Source: Cladorhizidae sp. MBARI D1340-BT2
Lineage: Eukaryota > Porifera > Demospongiae > Poecilosclerida > Cladorhizidae
Assembly: GCA_028752905.1 (NCBI GenBank)
Contig: JAQNBH010000009.1
Span: 25,962,370 to 26,026,369, forward strand
Reading direction: 5' to 3'
DNA: 64,000 bases
The position numbers and the translations under genes were made by a program. The notes beneath the pieces are model-generated. The model saw nothing but the letters and a program-made list of their open reading frames with translations, was not told the DNA's origin and searched no databases. Below, piece by piece: positions 42,640 through 52,989 of the stretch. Every line of letters starts with the position of its first letter. The first letter of the stretch is position 1.

Positions 42640-43764
42640 CATGGGTGGATACAGGAGGGGGCCCAGGGGGCCCAGGCCCCCCCTAAAATATGTAGTAAAT
42701 TATTTATCCCATTATTATGATCAAAGCTAGTGTCTGTCACTATAGCTTACTACAAGTTAGTGGTTGATCATACTGATAGTGATTGTAATAATCAATTAAC
42801 AAACTCGGTCTATGTATTGATGAGTTGACAGCTGCAGCAGCGTGTGTGATATTGACAGCTGGCTTGCCATTCAGTTTCTGACCCTTGACTTTCTGAGTGC
42901 AAGATGAAAATAACACTTATTACTGATTTCTTTGTTGTGCCACTGGAGAGGTTGCTGAGAAAAGATGGAGACCTGATGATGACCCTTTAGCAAATCACAA
43001 CCCTGGCTCAGTTGGAGGTACATGTAATGCAGTTCTCACTGTTAGGACAGAGCCTGAGGGTCCTATTGATATCAGTGACTACCTGGAATGTGCTAGCCTA
43101 CCAGAAAAAACTAAACTCTTGCTACTCAAAGAGAGATGTCCTGACAAAACTTTCAAATTTCCAGATAAAGTTTATAAGGACAAAAACAGTTCTATGGGTA
43201 TTAAGAAGCGGTATTGCCAGCATGAATGGTTTAAAATCTACCCATTTATTTCTTACTCCACTAGGGAGGATGGAATTTACTGCCTATCATGTGTGCTTTT
43301 TCCTGTCAAACCTGTACATGGGCAAAGAGGATCATTGTTGATAACCAAAGCTTACCAAAATTGTTAATTTCCTGCAATCAACACATATATTACTTGGAAA
43401 TTAACACCTGGAAAGTATTAGCTGGTGTCTCTAATAGGACCTGATGATGCCCAGGAATCTCCACAAAACCAGGCCTAAGACATGCCCAAGGTCAAGAGGT
43501 TTTTAAAAATGTGGGTCATGCCATGGAAGCACCCCCAGGAGCAGATTCTATTGGCTATAATTATAGATAGTATATCAACTCTTGCACAGAAATGTACGGG
43601 TTAGTATCAGTGCCCACATAGCAGGCCTGATATTGCTAGTTATATTAATATGCTCACTTTTACATTTACGTGGGTGTGCCTCCCACACCCTCCCTAATGC
43701 AAGATCCTCCAAATTTCCAATATTAATGGGCCCCCCCAATTCAACATTCCTGGATCCGCCCCTG
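42640..43764 (+). mobile_element. hAT (Tip100-like ends) inserted in gypsy gag
   Basis: The right end reads, outward to inward, CAGGGGCGGATCCAGGAATG, and the left end CATGGGTGGATACAGGAGGG. These are the CAGGGGCGGATCCAG-type ends I recall for Tip100-like hAT elements. The flanks share GTAAG (42635-42639 and 43765-43769). A 5-bp duplication is shorter than the usual 8 bp of hAT. The 1125-bp element is internally deleted. Confidence 0.8.
42950..43366 (+). pseudogene. TTF-type zinc-finger part of a hAT transposase (ZMYM1-like)
   Basis: The plus strand is open in one frame from about 42950 to TAA at 43364-43366, reading KRWRPDDDPLANHNPGSVGG, SDYLECASLPEKTKLLLLKE and RYCQHEWFKIYPFISYST, then DGIYCLSCVLFP and RGSLLITKAYQN. 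The pattern 'W...+P.+.YS...DG.YC..C.LF' is the TTF-type zinc finger at the start of many hAT transposases and ZMYM1-like proteins. It binds the transposon ends. The catalytic and dimerisation parts are missing. Confidence 0.8.
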
Positions 43765-44401
43765 GTAAGACCTGCACCGGAGAGGGAGCTGCGTAAGATG
43801 ATGGCCCACTGATTACGTGAGCCTCAGCCATAGCCTCAAATGCCTCCAGGTAGGCCCCCATACCGTCCGTTCCTTCAGTAAACTTAGGTATGGATAGCTT
43901 TGGCATCGGAGGGGGTCGAGGTGCAGTAGGGAGAGGTTTGGACAACTCAGCCAACATCTGCAGGAACCTCTGCTGCTCTCTCTCCTCCTGCCTAGCCTGG
44001 GCCTCCTCCCGCCTCTGGGCTTCTCGAGTCTCTCTCTCTTCCTGTTTAGCCTGGGCCTCCTCCCATTTCTGTGCCTCTTGATCTGACCGAGTCTGGTCAA
44101 TTTGGATCCACTGCTGGAATAATCTGTCCATGGGATCGATAGGAAAGTTGGCCTCTGTGGTGCCCCCATGACCTCGATGGGATTCTTGGAGCATCCTTCT
44201 CTCCTTCTCCTCTGACATGTCAAGTCAGGGCGATTGAGAAGAGAGGGAAAAAATTAAATCAATACAAACTACAAAACCTCTTCCTGGCTACTGAAGGGTC
44301 GGTTTTCAACCCACAAGGCCATGCCCTGGGTGATCTCCAGCTAGCTAAGCAACTCCTCTTCGCTAGCTAATGGCTGGTCCAGGATCTCTTTTTTACAAGA
44401 G

Positions 44402-44419
44402 ATCCCACTGCTGCCGCCA
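44402..44419 (-). promoter_or_regulatory. Primer-binding site, tRNA-Leu type (gypsy D)
   Basis: The minus strand reads TGGCGGCAGCAGTGGGAT, with two differences from the tRNA-Leu 3' end complement, one base inside the LTR. Confidence 0.75.
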
Positions 44420-44420
44420 C

Positions 44421-44911
44421 TGTCGGGGAAATTTCACCCTTATCTAAAACCTTTCTTCCTCAATAAGAAAATGGTACTGCTGTAGCCCGAGCGGTTAGCT
44501 ACCTCTGGGTGAATACCCCGCGATGCCTAGGTACTCCAGGCATTGGCTACTCCATCAATCACCCTACCTAGACCACTGGTCTCCGTGACCCAAGTCTCAG
44601 TCCGCTCTACTTAGGACCTTACTCCAATGTCACCCCTCAGGTTGACTCTCTCTATCTCTTTGTCCCTGTCAGGGTAGTAAGCATACACCATGCAACTATC
44701 AGACAAAACTCCAGTGTCCCACTCTGGTGCCTTACAATACAGGTATTTCTTAACAGTCACCTGATATGCATATTGCTCTAGAACAGTTATCACAATGCCT
44801 TCTTGGGATTGTGGTGGTGTAGTGATCCATTAGCTGTTGGTTGTGGTTTCTGTGGTTATGGTGGGTTATTGTTTGAAAAGTCAGGGAGTGGTCCTGTTGA
44901 TTTCCCTGAGA
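44421..44911 (-). repeat. 5' LTR of gypsy D (about 491 bp)
   Basis: It lies next to the primer site, with ends TGTCGGGGAAAT on the plus strand and ATTTCCCTGAGA on the right, the latter probably a mutated TGACA. Its right side abuts a Penelope RT fragment. No second copy is in the window, so the right limit is approximate. Confidence 0.6.
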
Positions 44912-44924
44912 GTAGCAATACAGT

Positions 44925-45250
44925 ATACAGGATCCCATCCAAAGACCCATCCATAGATGAGGCAGTTGAAGTAATTTTTGTAATGTTGACGAAAGATGAG
45001 AGCTTGAGGGAGAGGACTACACTAGGGGCTGACAGGATTTCTGAAATGTTGGAATTGTGCCTGAAATCCACCTACTTCAGCTTTCAAGAAAAAATACAAC
45101 GAGCAACAAGAGGGTGTAGCAATGAGCTCTCCAGTATCTGCAGTAGTAGACAACCTTTATGTGGAATTCTTTGAGGAATTGGCGCTCACAACTGCCCCAC
45201 TAAAGCCAAGAGATACGTGGATGATACCTTCTGCATTTTGAAGAAGGGAG
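44925..45250 (+). pseudogene. Penelope-like element reverse transcriptase fragment
   Basis: The frame from 44925 reads PSIDEAVEVIFVMLTKDESL, RTTLGADRISEMLELCLKST and YFSFQEKI. In a second frame it continues EQQEGVAM, SSPVSAVVDNLYVEFFEELA and, after another shift, KRYVDDTFCILKKG. The 'G.AMGSPVS..VANLYME.FE' block and RYVDDTF are characteristic of Penelope-like RT and hold the catalytic Asp pair. The 5' side is cut by the gypsy D LTR and the 3' side by a satellite, so no endonuclease is present. Confidence 0.8.
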
Positions 45251-46215
45251 TGAGCAGGAACGTCCCAATTGGAGCAAAATAGAGCTTCTTTCGGATAAAA
45301 AGGTGAGATTTGTCACAAAAAGACATTTTCTGTCGTTTAAAGAGTAGAAACAGTTCCATAATGTTGAAAAGGAATCTAATGTGCCTATTTTGACAAGATT
45401 GAATGATTACAGAGTTTTTCCTCAAAACGCTCATAAAAGTCCCAAATGGAGTTAAATAGAGCTTCTTTCGGTTAAAAAGTGGAGATTTCTCACCAAAAGA
45501 AATTTTCTGATGTTTAAAGAGTAGAAACAGTTCGATAATGTTGAAATGGAAGCTAATGTGCCCATTTTGACAAGAATGAGCGATTTCAGACAGTTTTTCC
45601 TCAAAATGCTTAAATTTTTTTCCCAAATGGAGTAAAATACAGTTAAAAATTCGAGATTTCTCACTAAAAGACGTTTTCTTACATTTAAAGAGTAGAAATA
45701 GTTCCATTATGTTGAAAAGGAAGCTAATTTGCCATTTTTACAAAATTGGGCTATTTCAGGCAGTTTTTCCTCTAAAATGTCCCAATTGGAGCAAAATAAA
45801 AACTGAATATTTCTCACCAAAATACATTTACTGTCGTTTAAAGAGTAGTAACAGTCCCATAAATGTTGAAAAGTACCCATTTTTACAAGAATGACCGATT
45901 TCAGACAGTTTTTCCTCAAAACGCCAAAAAAAGTCCCAATTGGAGCAAAATATAGCGTTAAAAATGGAAGATTTCTCACTAAAAGAAATTTACTATCGTT
46001 TAATGAGCCACTGTTCCAATGTTGAAAAGGAAGCTCATGTGACCATTTTGACAAGAATGACCGATTTCAGACAGTTTTTCGTCAAAACGCTCAAAAACGT
46101 CCTAATTTAAGCAAAATAGAGCTTCTTTCGGTTAAAAAGGGGAGATTTGTCACCAAAAGAAATTTTCTGATGTTTAAAGATTAGAAACAGTTCTATAATG
46201 TTGAAATGGAAGCTA
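45251..46215. repeat. Satellite with 150-185-bp unit
   Basis: Six units share CAGACAGTTTTTCCTCAAAA, GTCCCAATTGGAGCAAAATA, AGCTTCTTTCGGTTAAAAAG, TCACCAAAAGAAATTTTCTG and ATAATGTTGAAA blocks with variable deletions. Open frames on its minus strand are repeat by-products. Confidence 0.9.
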
Positions 46216-48225
46216 ATTGTGTAGGAGCTTACAAAAACAGCAGGATAACCCATAAAGAGTCCTTCGAGCACAGTGGTTGTGATCAGCCATTGCCACTAAC
46301 AACCTTTTCCCTGTCCAACCAGGCTTGTTAATAGCAACTTCCCTCTCAATTGAAAACAACCTTCAAAATAAATGACAGGTAGATGGAATGAAATAAATAT
46401 TAGCCCCAGTTGCTATTAGAAAATGCATAGAAATTGTCCTAGCCACCTTTCCTTTAGGTAAGTTTGGGTATTTTCATATAACATCCTCTCTCTATAAATG
46501 ATTGCAAATTTAAGTTATGATCTTATAGCCTGTTAAGACTATTTCAAATAAGTTGTTGTAAGATACTAGATTCATGTAGACTAATAGGCAGCTGTGCATA
46601 CTCCACCCCCTAATGCTGCAGTGATATCTCACGTTGTTTTAACAGTTGCTGGTACAGAGAAGCCACCATATTTAAAAGCTGCTTGGGTATTGGAATAACA
46701 ATCCCATTGAAGTGACCCCTCCCACCCACATGCGACTATCCAATGCGGAACATTCTATTAAATAGCAGCTTTGTGGGGCAAACTTCTCCCAGTTAAGTCT
46801 GTGAAATATATTTTAGATTCCGTAAACTCTGGTCATTAAGCCTCTCATGTTTAGTTTGACTAAAGTTGTTAATTAAATGTCCATCTTAACCTTAACAAAA
46901 ACAACATTATTCTGCATCATTATGGTATCTTGTTCTGAAATTATGATCTGGAAATGTTTCAAATAAATATCAATTTATGACATGTGAACAAGTGTCAACA
47001 TTATAATGTGTTTGACAGAACATTGAGCAAATATGGGCCACTAAACACATTTGAAAATATCACACTCACAGAAAAATTTATGAAATACTTAGCATAAACA
47101 ATTTTTACACTTGATTAACTGAGGAATTACTCTAGCGAGCCTGTTGAAGAATGAGTTATCCTCTCGATGGTACAATAAGAAATATCCAGACTCCCAAACC
47201 ATATTAAATGCAGGAGCAAGGCCCCTGAGATTACAACAAGCTAGAGATGGTCTCTCATACATTCTTTGCATACTCAGAGAAGTATATTTATCTACAAAAC
47301 TATGTGAACTTCAACAATTAATATTAGCCAAAGAAGAGAATAATTCTTGTGACAGGTGCAATGTTGGCATCCGTTAAGGTTTAGGTGTCTCATCACAGGG
47401 TACATAGAAAGTGATTTGGTACCTTAGAGGCCATGCAGGAGACCTGTGCTGCTAGATCACTGGGGGAAAGGTTACAAGTGCCCTGCATTGGAGCAGCAAA
47501 ATACTCTTTAGGAAACTGTGAACAGCTACAGACAATTGCAGCCATGGTTATGCTAATAATATTCTTGCCAGATAAGTGGCTGTATTTCTTGTATGTTGAG
47601 GTTAGAAGTGAAGCTCTAAACAGACAGGATTTATGGCATGAAGCTCGCTTATCACAAGAAATAAAGAACAGAACCAAACAGACATTGGTTATTGGCAAAC
47701 ATAACAATGACCTCTAATAGCAACATAGTCCATGCTTTCTACAGTGGTAAGGTGAAGATTTCTTGCATTTGGTGATTTCTTGCATTTGGTACGCCAGAAA
47801 AGAACTAGTTAATATTGACCATAACTTGATAGGTAATAATAAGTGGTAATTTCCAACAACCCAGTATATATATCTAGAAGCACTCCACAAGACTTTACAA
47901 ACACTAAACGTAAAATTGACCTTAACTTGCAACAATAATTTGTTGTTTAATTGCATAACTACAAGTGTGTTTTCTATTATCATTTTTATTGGGTGGTGAG
48001 ACTGAGGCACTGAAATTCTGGGCCTGCTGCTGTACTTTAACACCAGGTTCATATAATCACTTACAAGAAGCCGAGTGCTAAGCCTGCAAATGGTGTGCCT
48101 TGCAATGTGGCCCAGCATTGCCTGTAGAGTGCTCATGCACTAGACTCTTGGTCCATGCTTGTGCATCACATATCTGTAGTAATCACAGAGGGTGTTTAAT
48201 TGCCATTAGGAGTTTGATATAATAA
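46216..48225. other. Region with two unrecognised open segments
   Basis: Positions 47135-47377 (AGARPLRLQQARDGLSYILC) and 47425-47717 (MQETCAARSLGERLQVPCIG, with a CTTAG acceptor-like start) are open on the plus strand in different frames and have more balanced composition than the surroundings. They could be exons of one decayed gene; no family is recognised. The rest is AT-rich. Confidence 0.35.
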
Positions 48226-48994
48226 AGTGATGTGCATATTTAGAGGTTGTTGTTGGGATTCTACCACCAGCTGGTGGATCTGAAAAGACTTTAGGGATAC
48301 ACAGCTTAACTTAACTATTTATTTATATTAACGTGTCTCTCATCTCTCTCTGTGCTTACTTTATAGACGGTGAGTTACAGTATTCTATGGCCCGGATGAC
48401 ATGATTTTGATCAACTTCAATTTATTTAAACTTGGCCCTTGGTTCTCTGTGTCTGACTTTCTTCATGAAACCATCATAGCCGGTGAGTTAGAGTATTACA
48501 TGTCTAGGATGACAATTGTTCACTGATTAATGTCATGTCACTTTTTCTTGGTGTTATATTAACATAGTTTGATAGTTACATATATACATTGCTGGAGCAA
48601 TGCAAGAACTAAAGTCAATTCAACTTGACTTGTAAGATGCCCAATCATGCATTGAGCAGCAAGATAATAGTCACTAGAAGCACGTGTGTAAAAGGGCAAG
48701 TAGTAGCCACTAATGGAGCTAACTAATCTGCAAGGTGGCAATGAAGGCAGTCAAAGAAATATTTGCATTAAATGTTTTGAGGGTAGTCCAAAAAATAAAT
48801 GTATTTTATTTACCAACATGCCTTTAGCCACACCAGAGGTGGAGAATGGGATAAAAACCTTGTGTTGATTTAGTGGCTATTTGATTAGGAAGAGGTCTAG
48901 TTTGTGCTAAAAAGGTCTATAAACTGCCTTCACCAGTAGGCTGACCTTTACCCCCTGCATCCTTGTTGCAGCTACATGTGTTTAGTGAGGTCAC
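48226..48994. repeat. Local duplication block X, copy 1
   Basis: It matches 52990-53765 through most of its length (AAGTGATGTGCATATTTAGA, GGTGAGTTACAGTATTCTATGG and others) and 54955-55290 in part. No coding region was seen. Its end is interrupted by the piggyBac derivative. Confidence 0.8.
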
Positions 48995-49014
48995 CTAACT
49001 CTTACACTGCGTTT

Positions 49015-49119
49015 GTCACGGCGTTGTGACACAATAATCCACCCCACATATGCGTGTGTCACAGCTCCCGTGACAAGCAATTTACTGCTGGAAGTGCGTG
49101 TGTCACAGCCTCTGTGACA
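49015..49119. promoter_or_regulatory. Three evenly spaced GTCAC/GTGAC palindromes
   Basis: Dyads centred on GTCAC-n6-GTGAC (49015-49030), TGTCAC-n7-GTGACA (49057-49075) and TGTCAC-n7-GTGACA (49101-49119) repeat every 43-44 bases. Each is preceded by TGCGTxTG. They lie 210-310 bases before the piggyBac ORF and could be transposase-binding or promoter sites. Confidence 0.65.
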
Positions 49120-49326
49120 TGATATTTCTTGTTGCATAGCTCCGTGGATTGTCTGTTTTATACTCTGTACTTACTAGGTAAGGTTGATGGGTTTATAATC
49201 AAACTTGGGAATGCATCATCATCTCCATGAATAAAAAAAATTAAAAAAAGGCGTTTTATTTCTTGGTTCATTGACAGCTGCAAATAAGAAAATTGGTGTG
49301 TATTTTTATCCAAAACAAACACAAAT

Positions 49327-49912
49327 ATGGATCTGCAGGCAGTATTGGAGGCTCTTTCTGATATTGAGAATGACTTTGAAATTGACAGTGAACTAGATGA
49401 TGTGGAAGAAGATGAACTAGATGATATTGGAAGAAGATGAACTAGATGATGTGGAAGAAGATGGCCTGGAGGATGCGCTCCCTGAAGAAATGGAAGATGC
49501 TAATGGCAGCAGTAGTGTAGATGAGACTGATGGGGAAAAGGAAGTGGAAACTGGCCATATGAGTGGAAATTCTACAAGAGGGCTTGTCAGGTGGAAAGAA
49601 GTTGACAACATTATGAGCCCCACCGAGGGTTTGTACACAGACACTCCTGGTTCAAATTTGCCAGATGATGATTTTGAGCACAAGGATTTCTTCACCCTGT
49701 TCTTTGCAGATGAGGTTTTTGACCAAGTAGTGCATGAAACAAATATTTATGCACAAATTCTTATTGTAAATATGCCACTTACGGTTCTCTCAGGCTCAGT
49801 GTACTACTGTCAGACTTGCTCACCACCCACCTCTACATCCAGAAGAGTGCATCAAATAGTACCACACAGCCAAGATCCTGAAGAAACCAAGAGCAAGACA
49901 GTGAACTCATGA
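49327..49912 (+). pseudogene. piggyBac-like (PGBD) transposase N-terminus
   Basis: ATG 49327 opens MDLQAVLEALSDIENDFEID, followed by a very acidic Glu/Asp repeat. A one-base shift near 49430 breaks the frame. The second frame (to 49912) has GLVRWKEVDNIMS, PGSNLPDDDFEHKDFFTLFF and ADEVFDQVVHETNIYAQ. The last block is the start of the DDE_Tnp_1_7 piggyBac domain (DFF.LFF.DE..D.IV.ETN.YA). All catalytic residues are missing. The acidic head is common in piggyBac proteins. Confidence 0.75.
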
Positions 49913-50495
49913 CTATATTGTTCTATATTGTTATTCAATTATCTTCTTACAAAACATTGTACTTGATCTAGCAAGGTATTCAAATGGATTTTTGCTGTTA
50001 TTGTTGCTGACAATCTTGTTCTTGTAGCTAGATAGATAGTATTTAGCCAGGTAAAGTTTAGTAGACAATGTAAAAAAATAGCTCCGACCAACCTAAATTG
50101 CCAATCATATAGCTACAACACAGCATAGAGACAAATCTAGCATACTTTGCATAGTCTAAGCAGCCGACTAACATACAAAAATTGCGAGAAAGTAGTAGAA
50201 GAATGACTAGTTTCTAAACAAAGGTATAAAATACCAATACAATCAATACAATTTTTTTTCTGGCAATCGAATACTTACAGTTTGCTGAGATAACCAATGT
50301 TCCCTGGATGTGTCTCTGTTGTTTGATCAATTTTAGAGTAGTAAATATGCCGTACGAGCAGCTAACAACAGACCATTTCTTCCCCAGCACAAGGTTTAAA
50401 AAAACAATGCTGCACCCAGTTGATTGCTTCTGGTTTGAGTATAACGCACGTACGATTATTGTGACATTTTCAATTGACACCGCGTAAGTGCTAAC

Positions 50496-52320
50496 AGGTG
50501 ATGAGCTACAGCTGCAGCAAAGTGCATACATGTGAATATGTACACAATGCTGGGTAGTTTACTCTTGGCTGTGGCTCTCCTCTCCATGATTGATTCTACC
50601 CAACCTCAAATAGCATCCCTGTTTCTCATGCCACATCTGAGGAGCTAGTTGTCTAATAGTTGCCCCTTTTTAAAGCCCTCACAGAACCTCTTGTAGCTAG
50701 CAAGTCCTTCCTTAGAGAGACTTTACAGAGTAGCTTGGCAAGCCTTTCCTTAGAAAGTTTGAAGATATGACATCGCAGGACTCGCTTTAGAAAACTTAAC
50801 TTCTAGAAACCCTTAGCTAAGCTTTTCTATCTAACAGGCCATGTGTAACTATTAAGCCTTACATCAAACATGTATAGAGCAAAAAGAGCTGATACATTTA
50901 CGCATTGTCTAATGGAGAACTCTCTGTCAATGGTGCCCCTAAGTCCAGTGGAGGATGGTCATGTGTTTGGTGATAGGTTTACTGTAAGAGTAGAAAACTT
51001 TGGTCAGGAGTGTAACATTTCTGCAATGCATTACTCTTATTACATAGTGGATGTCTCTGTTGTACATGCAACAGGACTTCAGATATCTATGGTTTAGTTA
51101 GAGGATGAGTTTGTGCTTGATGGCCCCATCAATGCACACATACTAGTCTATATCTCCACTACATTCGCTGATTCCAACTACTTACCTCTTCATGAATTTG
51201 AGCTTGGTGTTTGGAGTCGATCGAGCAAACACAACTATTTATGCTCGCAAAATAGCAACGACCTGGAAAACGTTTATAGTGTTAGTTTTGTAACTGACAG
51301 TCATCTTTTATTATTTGAAGATGTCTTAATAACTTACTACAAGGCAAGTTCATCTGCTTCACACAAAAATTTTCAAATGTCAGAGAAATAGTGTCACACT
51401 GAGACACACAAACACTTGGTTGTAGCTTTCAACCATGCTTCACACCAAAAATGTTTCCTGCCAGTTGGGTAATCTTGGTTGTGAAAGCCAACCATAACAC
51501 AAGCCTTGCATGATACTGTGTTAATTGTCATGAAAGTTCATTGATGATAGTTAATTGCTGAATGATTATGGTAACTTTACTACCAGGGAACAAAACATAT
51601 AGCAATTTTGTATTATTATGTGCATGAACTATCAGTGAATAATTACAGCAACAATCAATACCCAGTTGCTGCTCCTTGTAGTTCAATGATACTTGGAAGA
51701 ATTGAGTGCAGTCTATGGATCTCAACTTTGACTGCATCAGTCCAAGTCACCTCCCCAATAAAATGCCAGATGTACTCCAATGTTAAGTGAGGAAGAGATA
51801 AAAATATAACAAATAATGGAACTAACTGACAATCACAAATTGCCATCACAAACAGTCTCTTCTTTACCTTTACTGCTGTTTCTGCAAGCCAATGAAAGCT
51901 CTATAGGCACCTGGCTAGCCTGAAATCTCTCAGAATCTCTTCATTCCAGAGAATAAAATGCACTCCCCTATGAAATACTACATCAGCATCTAGGATGTTT
52001 TGGCATTGTAGGCTAGCTAATATCATGAGGGAAAGAGTTACCCTGTAGGTTTCTCCTGGGATGGTTGGGCATTAGTAGAAGCATTGGTAGGATCTAGTAG
52101 CTGTTCAGACACCAGTTAGGGTATCAATACCTTTACAAGATAACAGGATAACATCCAAGGGGAACAATGTCAATTGACAGTTACCGCATACTTGATCTCA
52201 ATGATAGCAAGTCAGCGTTCTTCTCCATAACCAGCGATTATTTATCAACAGACTTACTTGAGCCAAGAATTGATTGTAAAATATTTACTAATACCCACAG
52301 TGATCAGAATGCTCACTTGA
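50496..52320. repeat. Local duplication blocks Y and Z, copy 1, with decayed gene pieces
   Basis: Parts 50496-50640 and 51835-52320 match 53775-53950 and 54412-54920. Inside, short open segments occur on the plus strand: a signal-peptide-like start (MYTMLGSLLLAVALLSMIDS at 50538), 50870-51097 and 51113-51391. They look like remains of a secreted or membrane protein gene. No family could be assigned with confidence. Confidence 0.6.
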
Positions 52321-52989
52321 CTGGGTGTGTGGCTGGGTAAGGATGAGGGAGGTGGCTGGGTAAGGATGAGGGACGTGGCTGGGTAAGGATGATGAGGGAG
52401 GTGTAGGTGATGAAACTGGTGCATGTGTATATATGTACAAAATCCTATTAGAGAATGTGAATATTGTACTACTTGCCGTACAATAGCTATCTTCTTGTGG
52501 CTCACTTCTCCAGGAATGATTCTATCCATACTCATGTTGGTTTTGCTGATTCTCATGCCACACCTAGGAAGCTTCTCCTTCTATCTTAGAGTATTATCTC
52601 GTACTTATCTTCCTGGATCACTCTTAGAGCAACTAGCTCCTATCTAACCCCCATACTACATAACCCCATAGAAGGAAGTTTGAGAGGCTGCCTTTTAGGG
52701 GATCAACCTCAGTGCTCAAGCAAGGCTGACAATTTGCATAACCTTTTTAATCTAGCAGTAGAGAAGTTTGAATATATGGCTGGTGATGTTCCCAGAAAGA
52801 TATATTCATCTGTTCTCTATTTTTATGACAAGGTGGAGTACCAATTGCTTAGGTGCAGGTGCTGGATGCAGATTGCCTTACTTGTCCTTATTGAAGTAGT
52901 GAATCAGGGCCGTGGGAAAGATATCGCCAGCTAAGGCCCAGCCAAATTTTATTGTGTGGTAACTGAGGGCAATCAAATTTTGTTTATCT
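52321..52989. other. Spacer with small repeat and open segments
   Basis: A GGTGGCTGGGTAAGGATGAG unit repeats about three times at 52325-52405. Open segments at 52423-52647 and 52680-52934 have no recognisable motif. Confidence 0.45.

Larger units (their letters stand above)
42550..44218 (-). pseudogene. Gypsy D gag, split by a hAT insertion and truncated
   Basis: The N-terminal part (44218-43770) starts MSEEKERRMLQESHRG and has a long Glu/Arg/Gln coiled coil with three EEAQ(A)xQEER-type repeats. PKLSIPKFTEGTDGMGAYLE follows. The hAT at 42640-43764 interrupts it. The frame resumes on the other side (LLTAVASMPADQQKDYPKVR) until it runs into the minisatellite near 42550. Without the insertion the gag reads through. 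The rest of this element is absent, so the left boundary is a truncation. Confidence 0.8.
49000..50490 (+). mobile_element. 1.5-kb piggyBac-type derivative filling a gap between duplicated copies
   Basis: Comparison with the second copy of the surrounding block (53760-53790) shows about 1.5 kb of extra sequence here, flanked by CTAAC at 48995-48999 and 50491-50495. Its ends are weakly inverted (TTACACTGCGTTTGTCA against TTACGCGGTGTCA). TGTCAC/GTGACA and ACAATAATC motifs occur near both ends. The payload is a piggyBac-like N-terminus. CTAA is close to, but not, the TTAA normally duplicated by piggyBac, so the exact ends need checking. Confidence 0.6.

Noticed and set aside
45186..46054. Series of Lys/Phe-rich minus-strand frames resembling a repeat protein
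   Set aside because: They arise from the 150-185-bp satellite, whose units differ by frame-changing indels.
50538..51391. Possible translocon-associated protein beta (SSR2-like) gene, based on a signal-like start and an LVASKSFL segment
   Set aside because: The resemblance is limited to a few residues, the frames break repeatedly, and the later part does not follow the family. Kept only as unassigned decayed gene pieces.
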